Source: Candidatus Dependentiae bacterium (lineage in GTDB: Bacteria > Babelota > Babeliae > Babelales > RVW-14). Taken from it: 64,000 nt of DNA. A program made the translations under genes and the position numbers. Shown here in pieces: positions 43,359-53,100 of the stretch. Every line of letters begins with the position of its first letter. Position 1 is the stretch's first letter. The notes below the pieces were generated by a model. That model searched no databases. It had not been told where the DNA came from and was given only the letters and a program-made list of their open reading frames with translations. The DNA lies in the NCBI GenBank assembly GCA_018266175.1, contig JAFEAY010000003.1:294642-358641 (forward strand), read 5' to 3'.

Positions 43359-44702
43359 ATGAAAAATCACAGAAAAATTATAACAGTACTTGTAGCACTC
43401 ACTGCACTTGTAAGTGCTCAAAAAACATATGGCATGAAGCGAATAACCAACTTTTTTAGTGGAAGCAGCAAAAAAGAAGACTCCAGACCAAGTCGAGAAG
43501 ATTCAAGTACTCGGCCAACACCGAGTCGAGGCTCAGATTCAAGATCCTCATCACGCCAAACGCCACAAGAGCTTAATAGAACTCTTGGAGAACTATTTCC
43601 AGGAGAGTCTTCAAGAAGTAGCAGCCGTAGTGGCAGTAGAGAAAGCAAAAGTAGTCGAGAGGCAACTAAAGAAATAGAAATAAGTAGTCCAACAGGGTTT
43701 AGAAAAACGACCGATGATACCCTCAGCAGAATGAAACCTGAAGATGCAAAGATGATACGTGATGCACAGGCTCAACAAACACAAGATGTACAGCTTAAAA
43801 ATTCAATAAAACAAGCGCAAGAAGCAATGAAGCTCAATACACAAGCAGAACTCAAAGACCAAGAAGCTCGAAGATCTCGACTGGATAGAGCAATAGAAAG
43901 TAAACCCCAGCAAAGTACTACTGAAAGCAAACAACGATTAATCAGTGAAAAAGAATCACGCGTTCAGGAACTAGGTTCAAAAATTCAGGCAGAACGAAGC
44001 AAAGACCTTTCTCCTGAAGAAAAAATTGAATCAAAAAAAATAATCGCTCAGCATGAAAAAGAAATTATGGGAATCAATAAAAGCATAAGAGAAGCTCGAG
44101 AGAATGAACGTATTGCAAAACTTACCCCAGATGAACACAAAGCCGAAATAGAACAGCTTAGACAAAAAATCAATGAGCGCAAAAAAGAGTATGCCATGGT
44201 AGAAAAATCAGGCGATGAAACGAATATCAAGACTGCAAAAAAAGAAATTCAGCGCGCTGAAGCAAAAGCAAAGCTTGCCGAAATAAAATTAGAAGAACGG
44301 CTAGCGCCTCAAGAAGCTGAATCGTTAAAAAAAACTACTGGTCCAAAAAAATCAGTAACATTCAACGAAGTTATTGAAACATCAGATAATAAACCTAAGA
44401 AAGTATACGATCCAGAAGCAGTACCCGTAAAAGGTATTTTGAAAAAACCAACAGAATCATCTGACGCAAGTCCTACAACTAAGCCAGTTGAAACTAAGAC
44501 TCAAGAAACCCTTGAATTAAGCCCTGCTATGAAAAGAAAAATGGAAGCTGCTCAGAAAGCATTTGAAACACAGGAACTAAAAACAATGACGCCTGCGATG
44601 CAAAAGAGAATGGAAGCCGAGCAAAAAGCTTTTGAAAAACGTGCAACAGCTCAAAAGCCCGCTGCTCAAGAAGATGTTTTTTCTGCTTCGAAATTTGATT
44701 AA
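43359..44702 (+). CDS. Exported coiled-coil protein with PP1-docking-like motifs
   Basis: 447 residues, family unknown. Signal peptide (MKNHRKIITVLVALTALVSA), a Ser/Arg-rich region (RSSSRSGSRESKSSR), a long charged coiled coil (about 125-325), then KKSVTF (330-335), which fits the protein phosphatase 1 docking consensus [RK]x(0-1)[VI]x[FW], and KGILKK (358-363), which fits the second docking consensus [GS]IL[RK]. The C-terminus has a tandem repeat SPAMKRKMEAAQKAFE / TPAMQKRMEAEQKAFE and ends FSASKFD. GGAAGGA precedes the ATG. It resembles the exported island proteins to its left but lacks the Gly/Ala segment. Phosphatase binding is only a motif-based suggestion. Confidence 0.76.
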   Translation: MKNHRKIITVLVALTALVSAQKTYGMKRITNFFSGSSKKEDSRPSREDSSTRPTPSRGSDSRSSSRQTPQELNRTLGELFPGESSRSSSRSGSRESKSSREATKEIEISSPTGFRKTTDDTLSRMKPEDAKMIRDAQAQQTQDVQLKNSIKQAQEAMKLNTQAELKDQEARRSRLDRAIESKPQQSTTESKQRLISEKESRVQELGSKIQAERSKDLSPEEKIESKKIIAQHEKEIMGINKSIREARENERIAKLTPDEHKAEIEQLRQKINERKKEYAMVEKSGDETNIKTAKKEIQRAEAKAKLAEIKLEERLAPQEAESLKKTTGPKKSVTFNEVIETSDNKPKKVYDPEAVPVKGILKKPTESSDASPTTKPVETKTQETLELSPAMKRKMEAAQKAFETQELKTMTPAMQKRMEAEQKAFEKRATAQKPAAQEDVFSASKFD

Positions 44703-44728
44703 AAAAATTGAAATATAAATCTATAACA

Positions 44729-44768
44729 CGAACAAAGCTGTGTTGTTTGAGCAACAGAGCTTTGTTCG
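44729..44768. promoter_or_regulatory. Long hairpin between the coiled-coil gene and the MATE gene
   Basis: CGAACAAAGCT.TGTTG and CAACA.AGCTTTGTTCG form a 17-bp stem with one mismatch and a six-base loop. There is no T-run on either side, so it is a poor intrinsic terminator. It may be a leader or processing structure. Confidence 0.45.
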
Positions 44769-44895
44769 CAAAAACAGAGTTGCGCAGTGTCGCAAATTTG
44801 CAAATCAGGCCATTTTCAATTACATTCTTGATACGTTGTTTTCAAACCAATCAATCTATGCAGCAAGAGCTGCGCATACTCGTAAAGGCATGCCC

Positions 44896-46281
44896 ATGAA
44901 AATCCGGGAAAGCTTTCGTACCATGATGCGCCGTGGTGACTCATGTAAAGACATAATTCTCTACTGGCTGCCGGAGATTATCTCTTCGACCATTCTCTTT
45001 TCACTCACGCCAATGATTGATTCCTACCTTGTTGATAAACTCGGTTCTCTTTCAACATTTGGCGCCCTTGGTATGGCCAATAATTTTTTACATTCGCTCA
45101 TCAAACTTGCTGAAGCTATTCCCGTTGCAGCAATTGCAATTATGGGACGCTACAACGGCGCACACGAATATGACGAATGTGGCAAAGGCTTAGGCGATAC
45201 TTTTTGGACAACATTCTTTATTGGATTTTCACAATTTGCACTGATATTTTTTAGCGCCCCACTCATCTTTTGGTGGCTTGGTGTACCAACCAAAATGATT
45301 GCCGTTGGCACCCCTTTCTTACGCCTTCGGTCATTTGGCTTGCTGCTTGTTTTTTCATCACTGGCACTTTTAGCCTTTATGAAAGCAGTCAAAAATACCC
45401 GTGTTCCAATGATCATTCATTGCATCGGTATTGCTATCTTTATTTTATTTGATTACGCACTCATTCTGGGGAATCTTGGCTTTCCTCGCTTGGGGATTCA
45501 GGGTTCAGCTCTTGCGACTATTATTCAGTACAGCGTGGTAAATGTGCTTTCGGTCGCTTACATCTTGCTCAACCCTGACTATAAAAAATATTTCTCTCAA
45601 GCTTTTTTTTCGGTATTCAGACCCGGTAAAGCGATGCACTTGCTCAGCTTGAGCTGGCCAATTATGATTGATAAAACAGCTCTTTCGATTTCCTACGTCT
45701 GGCTCTCAAAACTTATCGCCCCTATGGGTAAAACCTGTATCGCCACCTATATGGTGGTTAAAGATCTTGAACGGTTTGCCTTTTTACCTGCAATCGCCTT
45801 TGCTCAAATTATCACCTTTTTGGTAAGTAACCGCCTTGGAGAGCGGGATAATGAAGGAGCAATGGCCAATATCAAGAAGGTCCTTTTACTGACCTCGGTG
45901 CTCACAACCGCTTCGCTCCTGGTTATGTGTGTTTACGCTCCATTTTTTATCGGTCTTTTTGACTCAAAAGGTAAATTTACCGGATTCGCCTCCCTGGCTT
46001 TGCAAATTGTCAGTATTTTGGTTATCTTTGATTTCACACAACTTGTTCTGGCCGGGGCTTTACGTGGGGCTGGTGATGTTAAGACCGTCATGTGGGGAAG
46101 AGTTCTTGCAGTAACGTTTTTTTTCATACCAATCTCATATTGCTTGTCATTTGTTCCAGACACCTATCAATCGCTTAAATTCTTTCTCATTTATGGCTCA
46201 TATTACGTAGCAACTGGCATTATGGGCATTATTTTCTTGATAAGAATTAAGAATCGTGGCTGGCAAAGAACTGAGATTTAA
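44896..46281 (+). CDS. MATE-family multidrug/organic cation efflux protein
   Basis: 461 residues and about 12 hydrophobic helices in two similar halves, the MatE fold, which exports drugs or metabolites against Na+ or H+. Landmarks are LTPMIDSYLVDKLGSLSTFGA (the D/S-V-D-x-x-x-V-G-x-L-G turn of helix 1) and, in the second half, WPIMIDKTALSISY, plus RGAGDVKTVMWG before the last pair. The frame is open from a TTG at 44740, but the ATG at 44896 has AAAGG at proper spacing and begins the amphipathic lead-in (MKIRESFRTMMRRGD); an ATG two codons upstream is too close to that site. gatC begins 18 bases after its stop. Confidence 0.86.
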   Translation: MKIRESFRTMMRRGDSCKDIILYWLPEIISSTILFSLTPMIDSYLVDKLGSLSTFGALGMANNFLHSLIKLAEAIPVAAIAIMGRYNGAHEYDECGKGLGDTFWTTFFIGFSQFALIFFSAPLIFWWLGVPTKMIAVGTPFLRLRSFGLLLVFSSLALLAFMKAVKNTRVPMIIHCIGIAIFILFDYALILGNLGFPRLGIQGSALATIIQYSVVNVLSVAYILLNPDYKKYFSQAFFSVFRPGKAMHLLSLSWPIMIDKTALSISYVWLSKLIAPMGKTCIATYMVVKDLERFAFLPAIAFAQIITFLVSNRLGERDNEGAMANIKKVLLLTSVLTTASLLVMCVYAPFFIGLFDSKGKFTGFASLALQIVSILVIFDFTQLVLAGALRGAGDVKTVMWGRVLAVTFFFIPISYCLSFVPDTYQSLKFFLIYGSYYVATGIMGIIFLIRIKNRGWQRTEI

Positions 46282-46299
46282 TTTTATTATGGAGATTTA

Positions 46300-46584
46300 G
46301 TGGCTACCTTTACCAAAGAAGAATTACTCAAAATTGCACACCTTTCATCGCTCAAGCTGGATGAACAAGAGATCCCTGTTTTTGTTGATCAAATCACCGC
46401 AATTTTACAATACGTTGAACAGCTTGCAACGGCACAGGTTTGTGCACAAACCGAGCCGATAAGAAATGTTAATGTATTGCGTGATGATATTGCACGTTCA
46501 ACCGACCCAGAGCCGCTCCTTGCACGTGCTCCACAGCGTATTGAAAACTATTTTGGTGTGCCACAAATTTTAGAAGAAAAATAA
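46300..46584 (+). CDS. gatC: Asp/Glu-tRNA amidotransferase subunit GatC
   Basis: 94-residue small subunit that stabilises GatA and links it to GatB in the amidotransferase making Gln-tRNA(Gln) and/or Asn-tRNA(Asn). TKEELLKIAHLSSLKLDEQE, FVDQITAILQYVEQL and NVLRDDI are the family signatures. The start is GTG at 46300 after GGAG. gatA follows five bases on. gatB is not in the window. Confidence 0.93.
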   Translation: MATFTKEELLKIAHLSSLKLDEQEIPVFVDQITAILQYVEQLATAQVCAQTEPIRNVNVLRDDIARSTDPEPLLARAPQRIENYFGVPQILEEK

Positions 46585-46589
46585 GATTC

Positions 46590-48032
46590 ATGAACTCATT
46601 TTTAACTATCAAAGAAATTAAAGAAAAGCTTGCACGTAAAGAAGTTTCGGTTGCTGAAGTTTCTGCTTTTTACCAAGAACGCCTCAACCAATACAATCCA
46701 AAACTTAATGCTGCGCTTGAGATTTTTGATAACCCAGAGCTTCCGAATGACAAAACCGTTCATGGGACTCTTGGTGGCATTCCGTGTATTATCAAAAGTA
46801 ATATCAGCCAAAAAGACCGCATCACCAATGCTGGTTCAAAAATTTTACAAAACTATAAAGCTCCCTATGATGCAACAGTAACCGCACGTATCAAGCAAGC
46901 AGGTGCTGTTTCTCTTGGCTCAGGCAACATGGATGAATTTGCAATGGGCAGCTCAGGCGATTTTTCAGCCTATGGGCCAACACACAACCCTTGGCAGCAG
47001 GGGCGAGTTCCGGGCGGTTCAAGCTCGGGGCCTGCAGCTGCAGTTGCTGCAGGATTAGTTCCTTTTGCACTTGGCACAGAAACCGGTGGCTCGGTTCGCC
47101 ATCCTGCAGCGTATTGTAGCTTGGTAGGCATGTACCCAACGCACGGGCATAATTCACGCTATGGCGTTATCGCCTTTGCATCATCAACCGACCAGGTTGG
47201 CCCACTGACTAAAACCGTCTACGATAATGCTTTGGTTATGAGCGCTCTTTCAGGTTTTGATCCACTCGACTCAACTTCGGTCCAACAAGAAGCACAGGAT
47301 TACACCAAAGAGCTTGATGGTAAATTACCTACAGGACTCAAAATTGGTATTATTAATGATGGGGTCCAAACTGATGGCCTTGATCCGCAAATAAGAACTT
47401 CATTTAATGGTGCACTTGAGCAGCTCAAAAAGCTTGGCGCTACCGTTAAATCAATAAATTTGCCTCACTTTAAATATGGCATTGCACTGTATTTTATTAT
47501 CAGCCGAGCTGAGGCAGCATCAAATCTTTCTCGTTTTGATGGCACGCTTTACGGTGCTCGCTCTGAACATATGGAAAATTTATTAGATATGTACCTCAAT
47601 ACCCGCCAAGAGGGATTTGGAATTGAAGTTAAACGCCGCATTTTGGTTGGCAACTATGTTCTTTCTGCTGGACACCAAGATCAGTATTACAACAAAGCGC
47701 AGTTAGTTCGTGCCATGGTTCGTGCAGAATTTGAAGCAGCATTTAACGATGTCGACCTTTTGGTCAGCCCAACAACCGCTAACTTGCCATTTAAAATTGG
47801 GGAGTTAGTCAATGACCCAATTGCTATGTACATGAATGATTATTACAGCACAGCAAATTGTATTATTGGCACACCGGCTATTTCAATTCCCTGTGGTTTT
47901 TCACAAGAAAATTTACCAATTGGGTTCCAACTTCTTGGACCTCGACTTTCTGAGCAACTCCTTTACAAAGTTGCTTACGCGTTTGAACAGAGTACAGATT
48001 ATCATTTACGTTTTCCAGGTGGCTTTGAGTAA
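46590..48032 (+). CDS. gatA: Asp/Glu-tRNA amidotransferase subunit GatA
   Basis: Glutaminase subunit of GatCAB, amidase signature family. The Lys-cisSer-Ser triad is intact: Lys69 in PCIIKSN, Ser144 in PGGSSSGP and Ser168 in TGGSVRHPA, each exactly ten lower than the S. aureus enzyme (79, 154, 178). The signature reads GGSSSGP rather than the common GGSSGGS. 480 residues, normal length. It lies five bases after gatC, and the next gene starts one base after its stop, so the unit is tightly coupled. Confidence 0.95.
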   Translation: MNSFLTIKEIKEKLARKEVSVAEVSAFYQERLNQYNPKLNAALEIFDNPELPNDKTVHGTLGGIPCIIKSNISQKDRITNAGSKILQNYKAPYDATVTARIKQAGAVSLGSGNMDEFAMGSSGDFSAYGPTHNPWQQGRVPGGSSSGPAAAVAAGLVPFALGTETGGSVRHPAAYCSLVGMYPTHGHNSRYGVIAFASSTDQVGPLTKTVYDNALVMSALSGFDPLDSTSVQQEAQDYTKELDGKLPTGLKIGIINDGVQTDGLDPQIRTSFNGALEQLKKLGATVKSINLPHFKYGIALYFIISRAEAASNLSRFDGTLYGARSEHMENLLDMYLNTRQEGFGIEVKRRILVGNYVLSAGHQDQYYNKAQLVRAMVRAEFEAAFNDVDLLVSPTTANLPFKIGELVNDPIAMYMNDYYSTANCIIGTPAISIPCGFSQENLPIGFQLLGPRLSEQLLYKVAYAFEQSTDYHLRFPGGFE

Positions 48033-48033
48033 T

Positions 48034-49077
48034 ATGAGTAATAGTTTTTGGTTTGAAAAAATTCGTTTTGGTTCACTCGAAGTTCCTCGTTTTATGGTAG
48101 CACCGCTTGACGGTATTACCGATTCGCCGCTCCGACGGCTCATTCGTGACTTTTCGGTCACAGAGCTGATGTTCACGGAAATGCGCCATGTGTCATGCGT
48201 ATGCTACGAGCGCGGCGAGCCTTCACTACGCTACCAGCAGGTTGAACAGCCGCTGGCTTTTCAGTTTTCTGCTAACCGACTTGATTTGATTGATGAAGCG
48301 GTAGAGAAGGTTATTGCCAAGGGCTTTGTGATGATCAATCTGAACTGCGGATGCCCTGCCCCTGCGGTTATTAAATCGGGGTCCGGCTCTGCACTCATGG
48401 CAGATAAAGATCGTCTTACCTTGCTTATTAAGCAATTCATCAAAGCGATTAATGGACGCCTACCTTTTACTATCAAAATTCGGGCTGGATTCAAAGAACG
48501 GAATGCTGTTGATATTGCTAAGCTTGCGCAAGATTTGGGGGTTGACGGGCTGATTATTCACCCTCGAACGCAGCCTGAGGGTTTTGCTTCTCGGTTGGAT
48601 TATGATCTGACCGCAAAAGTTAAAGCAGCAGTTAACATTCCATTAATTTTTTCCGGTAATATCAATCGATTTGAGCAAGCTGAAAAAGTCTATGCCATGA
48701 CCGGCGTTGATGGCTTTATGATTGGTCGGGCACTCTGGGGCGCTCCATGGAAAATGCGCGAGATGACCGATGCTGCTGCGGGCAAAGTCTTTAGCGTTGA
48801 TACCAAAACTTCACTTGATTACTGCATACGACATCTTGATTTGAATATGGAGCATTACGGTTCACGAGGATTTTCTCATTTCAAAAAGCAAATACCTCAA
48901 TATATTCGAACCGTACAAGGAGCATCGGAATGGCGCGCCAAGCTTTTGCGAACACAAAATGAAGCTGAAATGCGCGTGATGCTTGATATGATTGTTCAGG
49001 AGAATACCCCTGTAAATAATCCTGATCTCTTGCCAACAGCTTCAAAAAGCTCTCAAGCTGAATGCAACCAGGTCTAA
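48034..49077 (+). CDS. tRNA-dihydrouridine synthase (Dus family)
   Basis: FMN enzyme that reduces uridines in the tRNA D-loop using NADPH. 347 residues with FMVAPLDGITDSPLRRL (flavin-binding N-terminus), MINLNCGCPAP with the catalytic Cys, KIRAGF, the H-R pair in IIHPRTQPEGF, and GFMIGRALWGAPW near the end of the barrel. The true start is the ATG at 48034, one base after gatA; the frame is open a further 66 codons upstream inside gatA, but that is chance. Subtype (A, B or C) not settled. Confidence 0.92.
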   Translation: MSNSFWFEKIRFGSLEVPRFMVAPLDGITDSPLRRLIRDFSVTELMFTEMRHVSCVCYERGEPSLRYQQVEQPLAFQFSANRLDLIDEAVEKVIAKGFVMINLNCGCPAPAVIKSGSGSALMADKDRLTLLIKQFIKAINGRLPFTIKIRAGFKERNAVDIAKLAQDLGVDGLIIHPRTQPEGFASRLDYDLTAKVKAAVNIPLIFSGNINRFEQAEKVYAMTGVDGFMIGRALWGAPWKMREMTDAAAGKVFSVDTKTSLDYCIRHLDLNMEHYGSRGFSHFKKQIPQYIRTVQGASEWRAKLLRTQNEAEMRVMLDMIVQENTPVNNPDLLPTASKSSQAECNQV

Positions 49078-49106
49078 CACTTCAAGGAAAATAAAGCTCA
49101 ACACCA

Positions 49107-49934
49107 ATGAAAATACTTAGAAAAATACTCATTTTTTGTTGCCTTGCAACTGGACTTTTTTTTGTTGCACACCGTGTTTTATTTTTTAAGCACGGGATGC
49201 TTGAAGATGCAATTTCGTATGCTACATATCCAGTGCTCTGGATTGGCAACGTTGTACAAGCAACAACCAATTCATGTACAGATTTCTTTCAATCACACGC
49301 TGCACTGCGTCAGCAGTGCCAGGAATTGCAGGCACAATGCGATACGCTCCAAGGAGCACTGACTGCGCAAGTAGCAGCTGCTCATTATTATGAGGGCAGC
49401 AAAGAATTAATCGATTTTTTACAGCGATATGATCTTGAAAATAAGCTTTTTGCCAAAGTACTAATTCAGCACCTTGACGATGATGAGCATTATTACTACA
49501 TCAATCAAGGCTCAAGCCACGGCGTTACCAAAGACATGGTTGCTTTATACAAGTTTCAAATTCTTGGTCGAGTAACCGAAGTTTATCCTTGGTACAGCAA
49601 AGTAATGCTCATTACCGACAAGCATTGCAAAGTTGCCGCCTATACCAATACTACTAATGCTAACGGGATCGTTAAAGGGCTCAATAAGCTTGATGAGTGT
49701 GAACTTATTTATGTAAGTCATCTACTCCCAATTTCTGATGATGATTTAGTTCTTTCAAGTGGACAGGGGCTGGTCTTTCCTGAAGGTTTTTGCCTTGGAC
49801 AAGTTGCTCGCCATGCGCTGCAAGAGCAGGCGCTGTATCACACCATTTACGTTCGCCCTATGGTCGATTTCAAAGCAATAAAGTTTTGTTGGCTTACCGA
49901 TCAAGCAAAAATAGACTTTTTTAGGGTCTCTTAA
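49107..49934 (+). CDS. mreC: Rod shape-determining protein MreC
   Basis: Bitopic inner-membrane protein of the elongasome that activates PBP2/RodA. An N-terminal membrane helix (about 5-24), a coiled coil with Gln/Cys (about 65-105), and the beta-rich periplasmic domain with INQGSSHGVTKDM, ILGRVTEV and VFPEGFCLGQV, the typical MreC landmarks. 275 residues. mreB and mreD do not flank it as they often do. It follows the Dus gene by 29 bases. Confidence 0.92.
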   Translation: MKILRKILIFCCLATGLFFVAHRVLFFKHGMLEDAISYATYPVLWIGNVVQATTNSCTDFFQSHAALRQQCQELQAQCDTLQGALTAQVAAAHYYEGSKELIDFLQRYDLENKLFAKVLIQHLDDDEHYYYINQGSSHGVTKDMVALYKFQILGRVTEVYPWYSKVMLITDKHCKVAAYTNTTNANGIVKGLNKLDECELIYVSHLLPISDDDLVLSSGQGLVFPEGFCLGQVARHALQEQALYHTIYVRPMVDFKAIKFCWLTDQAKIDFFRVS

Positions 49935-50108
49935 CCCTCCTCAAATTTCCAAATAAAGCGAATTGAAAGAGCTTAAAACCCCCTTTTTGCTCCTTTTTAG
50001 CTGTTTTCTTGGTGCATTTGAATTATTTTCAGATATGAATTATTATATAATTTTATCTATATCTGTAATTTATGATTCAGTGTGATGCAACGAGAAATGG
50101 AGGTTTCT

Positions 50109-53100
50109 ATGAAGCTTAAGCATATTTTTATTTTTATACTCGCGATTCAGTGCATGGCCTCTTTGACCGGTATGAAACCTGATGCAAATCAAAATATCAT
50201 TCATGAAAAAGAGAATAAAAAACGTACATTGTCTGAATCTGGGCTTCAAGCATCAAGTAATGCTCTTGAACCTTTACGCTCTAAGAGTTGTACACAGCAC
50301 CTTGAAGAATCTCTTAAAAATGTCCGTACGACTTTTTCCCTTACCGCTATCATTGAAGCACATCTTGCAAGTAATGACCAAGAAGAACAAGCGCGTGAAT
50401 TGCTTAATTATCTTAACAATCCTGCAACATACCACACACAAAACCCAACCCGTCATGCACTTGCTCAAAAATGGATACGAAATGCAACCTCACGCATTTC
50501 CCCAGATGAAACACGCTTTTTAACAGAAATTATTACTAATGCGTGCGATGCCTGCCTAGATCCATTACATGCTATTGGAAAACGTGGCTTAGGATTTTTC
50601 TCTATTTTTAATACCTTAGCATGGAATGCAACGATAGAAGTAAAAACTTCGTATTATGATATCAACGGACAATTACAAAATTACTCTATGCTCTTCGAAA
50701 AAGTTGAAAATGGAAATAAAGAACAATCAATTAATGTTACTTTTAATTATACACAGAATACAAATTGCACAGGCACAGGGACAACGGTGTGCATAAAACC
50801 TGCTCTGGGTAACCTAATTTCCGATTCCTTTCTGAGCAAACTTACAATCTCATCTTGTAAATCACTTCGCTTTTATACTCATGTACCAATTATTTTAAAA
50901 ACTGAAGACGTTTATGGATTGGAGAAAAGCAACTTCCTGATCAACATAGGACTTTCAAATAATTCTAACCAAGCTCCAATTCAAGTCTCACTCTCACCTC
51001 ATAAGATCACAGTACACGATAGCGGCAGAGGAATGCCACTTTGGACAGCCTTACAAGATCTCTTAATTCCGAGCCAGTCACTTAAAAATCCTCCAATAAA
51101 AAAAATTGATTCAATAATCCCTATACCCAAACGAGCTCAAGCATTGCATCATTCTTCACATTTTTTTATGACAGCTAATGGTGTTACTATCATCTGCAAA
51201 AAGCTTCCAATACCCTTATTCAATGATCAAAACCAATTACAAGATCTCTTTATCGAATTACCCAAGTGGACAAGTACAACCTTAGCTCTCAATGAAATTA
51301 CTATAAGCAATGATGGTTTAAGCGATGAAGAAGTTTTTATAAAAAAAATGATTCTTGCTACTATTCAAGAAGTCATATCTGGAAAAAACAAGGATAACCA
51401 AGTACTTTATGCCCTCTATCAAGCACTTGATGTCTGGGAAAAAGAATCTTCATCTACCCACATAAAGGGAAAATTTTCTAAATATCTCCAAGATCAATTA
51501 AACCAGGCGTTAAAATCTGAACGAACATTTGCTGCTCCGCTGGAATTTGTCCCGCTTTACAACAAGTTATTTAAACATGCTAATGACGGTATTACGATTA
51601 TTCCAGTTCATCCAGCTCTTGTTTATAATAATTATGAACCACTTGAAGAACATCTCATGAAGCTTGGGCGCGAGCGCCTTGCAACACCTTCAAGAAATCC
51701 CCTAAAATTACTTAAACAAAGGGGAGCTGCTGGCGAACTTATCTTTGGTTTATATGTTTTTTGCGCTTCGAATCTTACGCAAGCTTCTCATCTTGGACTA
51801 CGAACATGCATTTTTATCCCAGAAAGTATTTTTACTGAAGCAAAAAGTGAAGCTGAACTCATCAATAGATTATTATGTTCACTTCCTGAACGACGATATC
51901 AAGCAACAGCCGAGATTAAATCTTCACGTATGCAAACACTCACTGCAGAACAGCAGCAAATATTTAACTCTTTTTGCAGTCAATATCATCTTTTATTTGA
52001 ACAATTCAAACTCTCACCCGGTACACTTTCAGGCTCAAACCAATTTGCCTATTCATGGACTGAAAATGTAACAGCCCCTTTGACGTCGCTTGTCCCTAAT
52101 AGACAGGCAATTACAACCAGACTGATGCAAGATTCACTGAGTTTCAATATGTTCCAACTTATCCTAACAACACTTAATATTTCTCCAGAAATACATCAAG
52201 AGATTCAATCACTTCATGGGACTCATTTAGGTGGATACAGAAATTTATTTAATTTTGGCCCTCAAAGCCTTCCTTACACCTACGGCGCTGGCGATACAAA
52301 AATTTCCTGTACTTTTAATGGGGTTACTACACATTATTGTGGCATGATTGCACCACTTATTTGCATGCTCGACCCAGAAGAAAAAATATATTTACACAAT
52401 ATAATGCAGCTTCAAAAAAAAGATTTTCTTGAAAAAATAAGCTCATCCAATAGAGATCGCCTTTTATCATCATATCAGCTTCATATTCCCAGTTCACTTG
52501 GCGGAACACCATTGTTTTTTCTAGGAGCTCTTGCAGCAAAAACAAATTACAATGCTCAAGCTCGAGAACTCATTAAAACGATTATTGATACGGTTAAAGG
52601 CCCCGAAGAGCTTGCATTTATAACCACAATACTTATTAATTTACCTGAAACCCTTTTTAAGCATGTCCTAACTCCTGCCGGTCTGGAAACACTCAAATCG
52701 GTTATTCATTATTATATTCAGGAAAAAATTGAACCTATAACGATAAAAAAGTTTTATGCAAAACTTCAACTCATTAACCATGAAAAAATTCAAAACATTC
52801 TCTCATTTGCAGCTCAGGAACAAGCATCTAAAAGCATTGAACGAATTTTTGAAAAGCTTATGCAAGGACAAGCGGATATTCTTGAAAGCTTTTCAACATT
52901 ACCACCGGAACTTACAAAGCAGGAAAACAAGATTCCTCAAGAAAAGACCTTCCTTCTTTCTCAACTTTTTGAAACGCATTGCCAAAATAATAATTTCTCA
53001 GAAGCACTTGACCAACAAGATATAGAAACAATCATCAAGCAAATACAATCGTCTCCTAGAAAAGAACTTAAAAAAATTGAACAGTGCTCCGAAGCTGGTA

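Noticed and set aside
44740-44895. 52-codon N-terminal extension of the MATE protein
   Set aside because: It starts at a TTG inside a long hairpin, lacks a ribosome site and is not part of the MATE fold.
47836-48033. 66-codon N-terminal extension of the Dus protein
   Set aside because: It overlaps gatA. The family starts at the ATG one base after the gatA stop.
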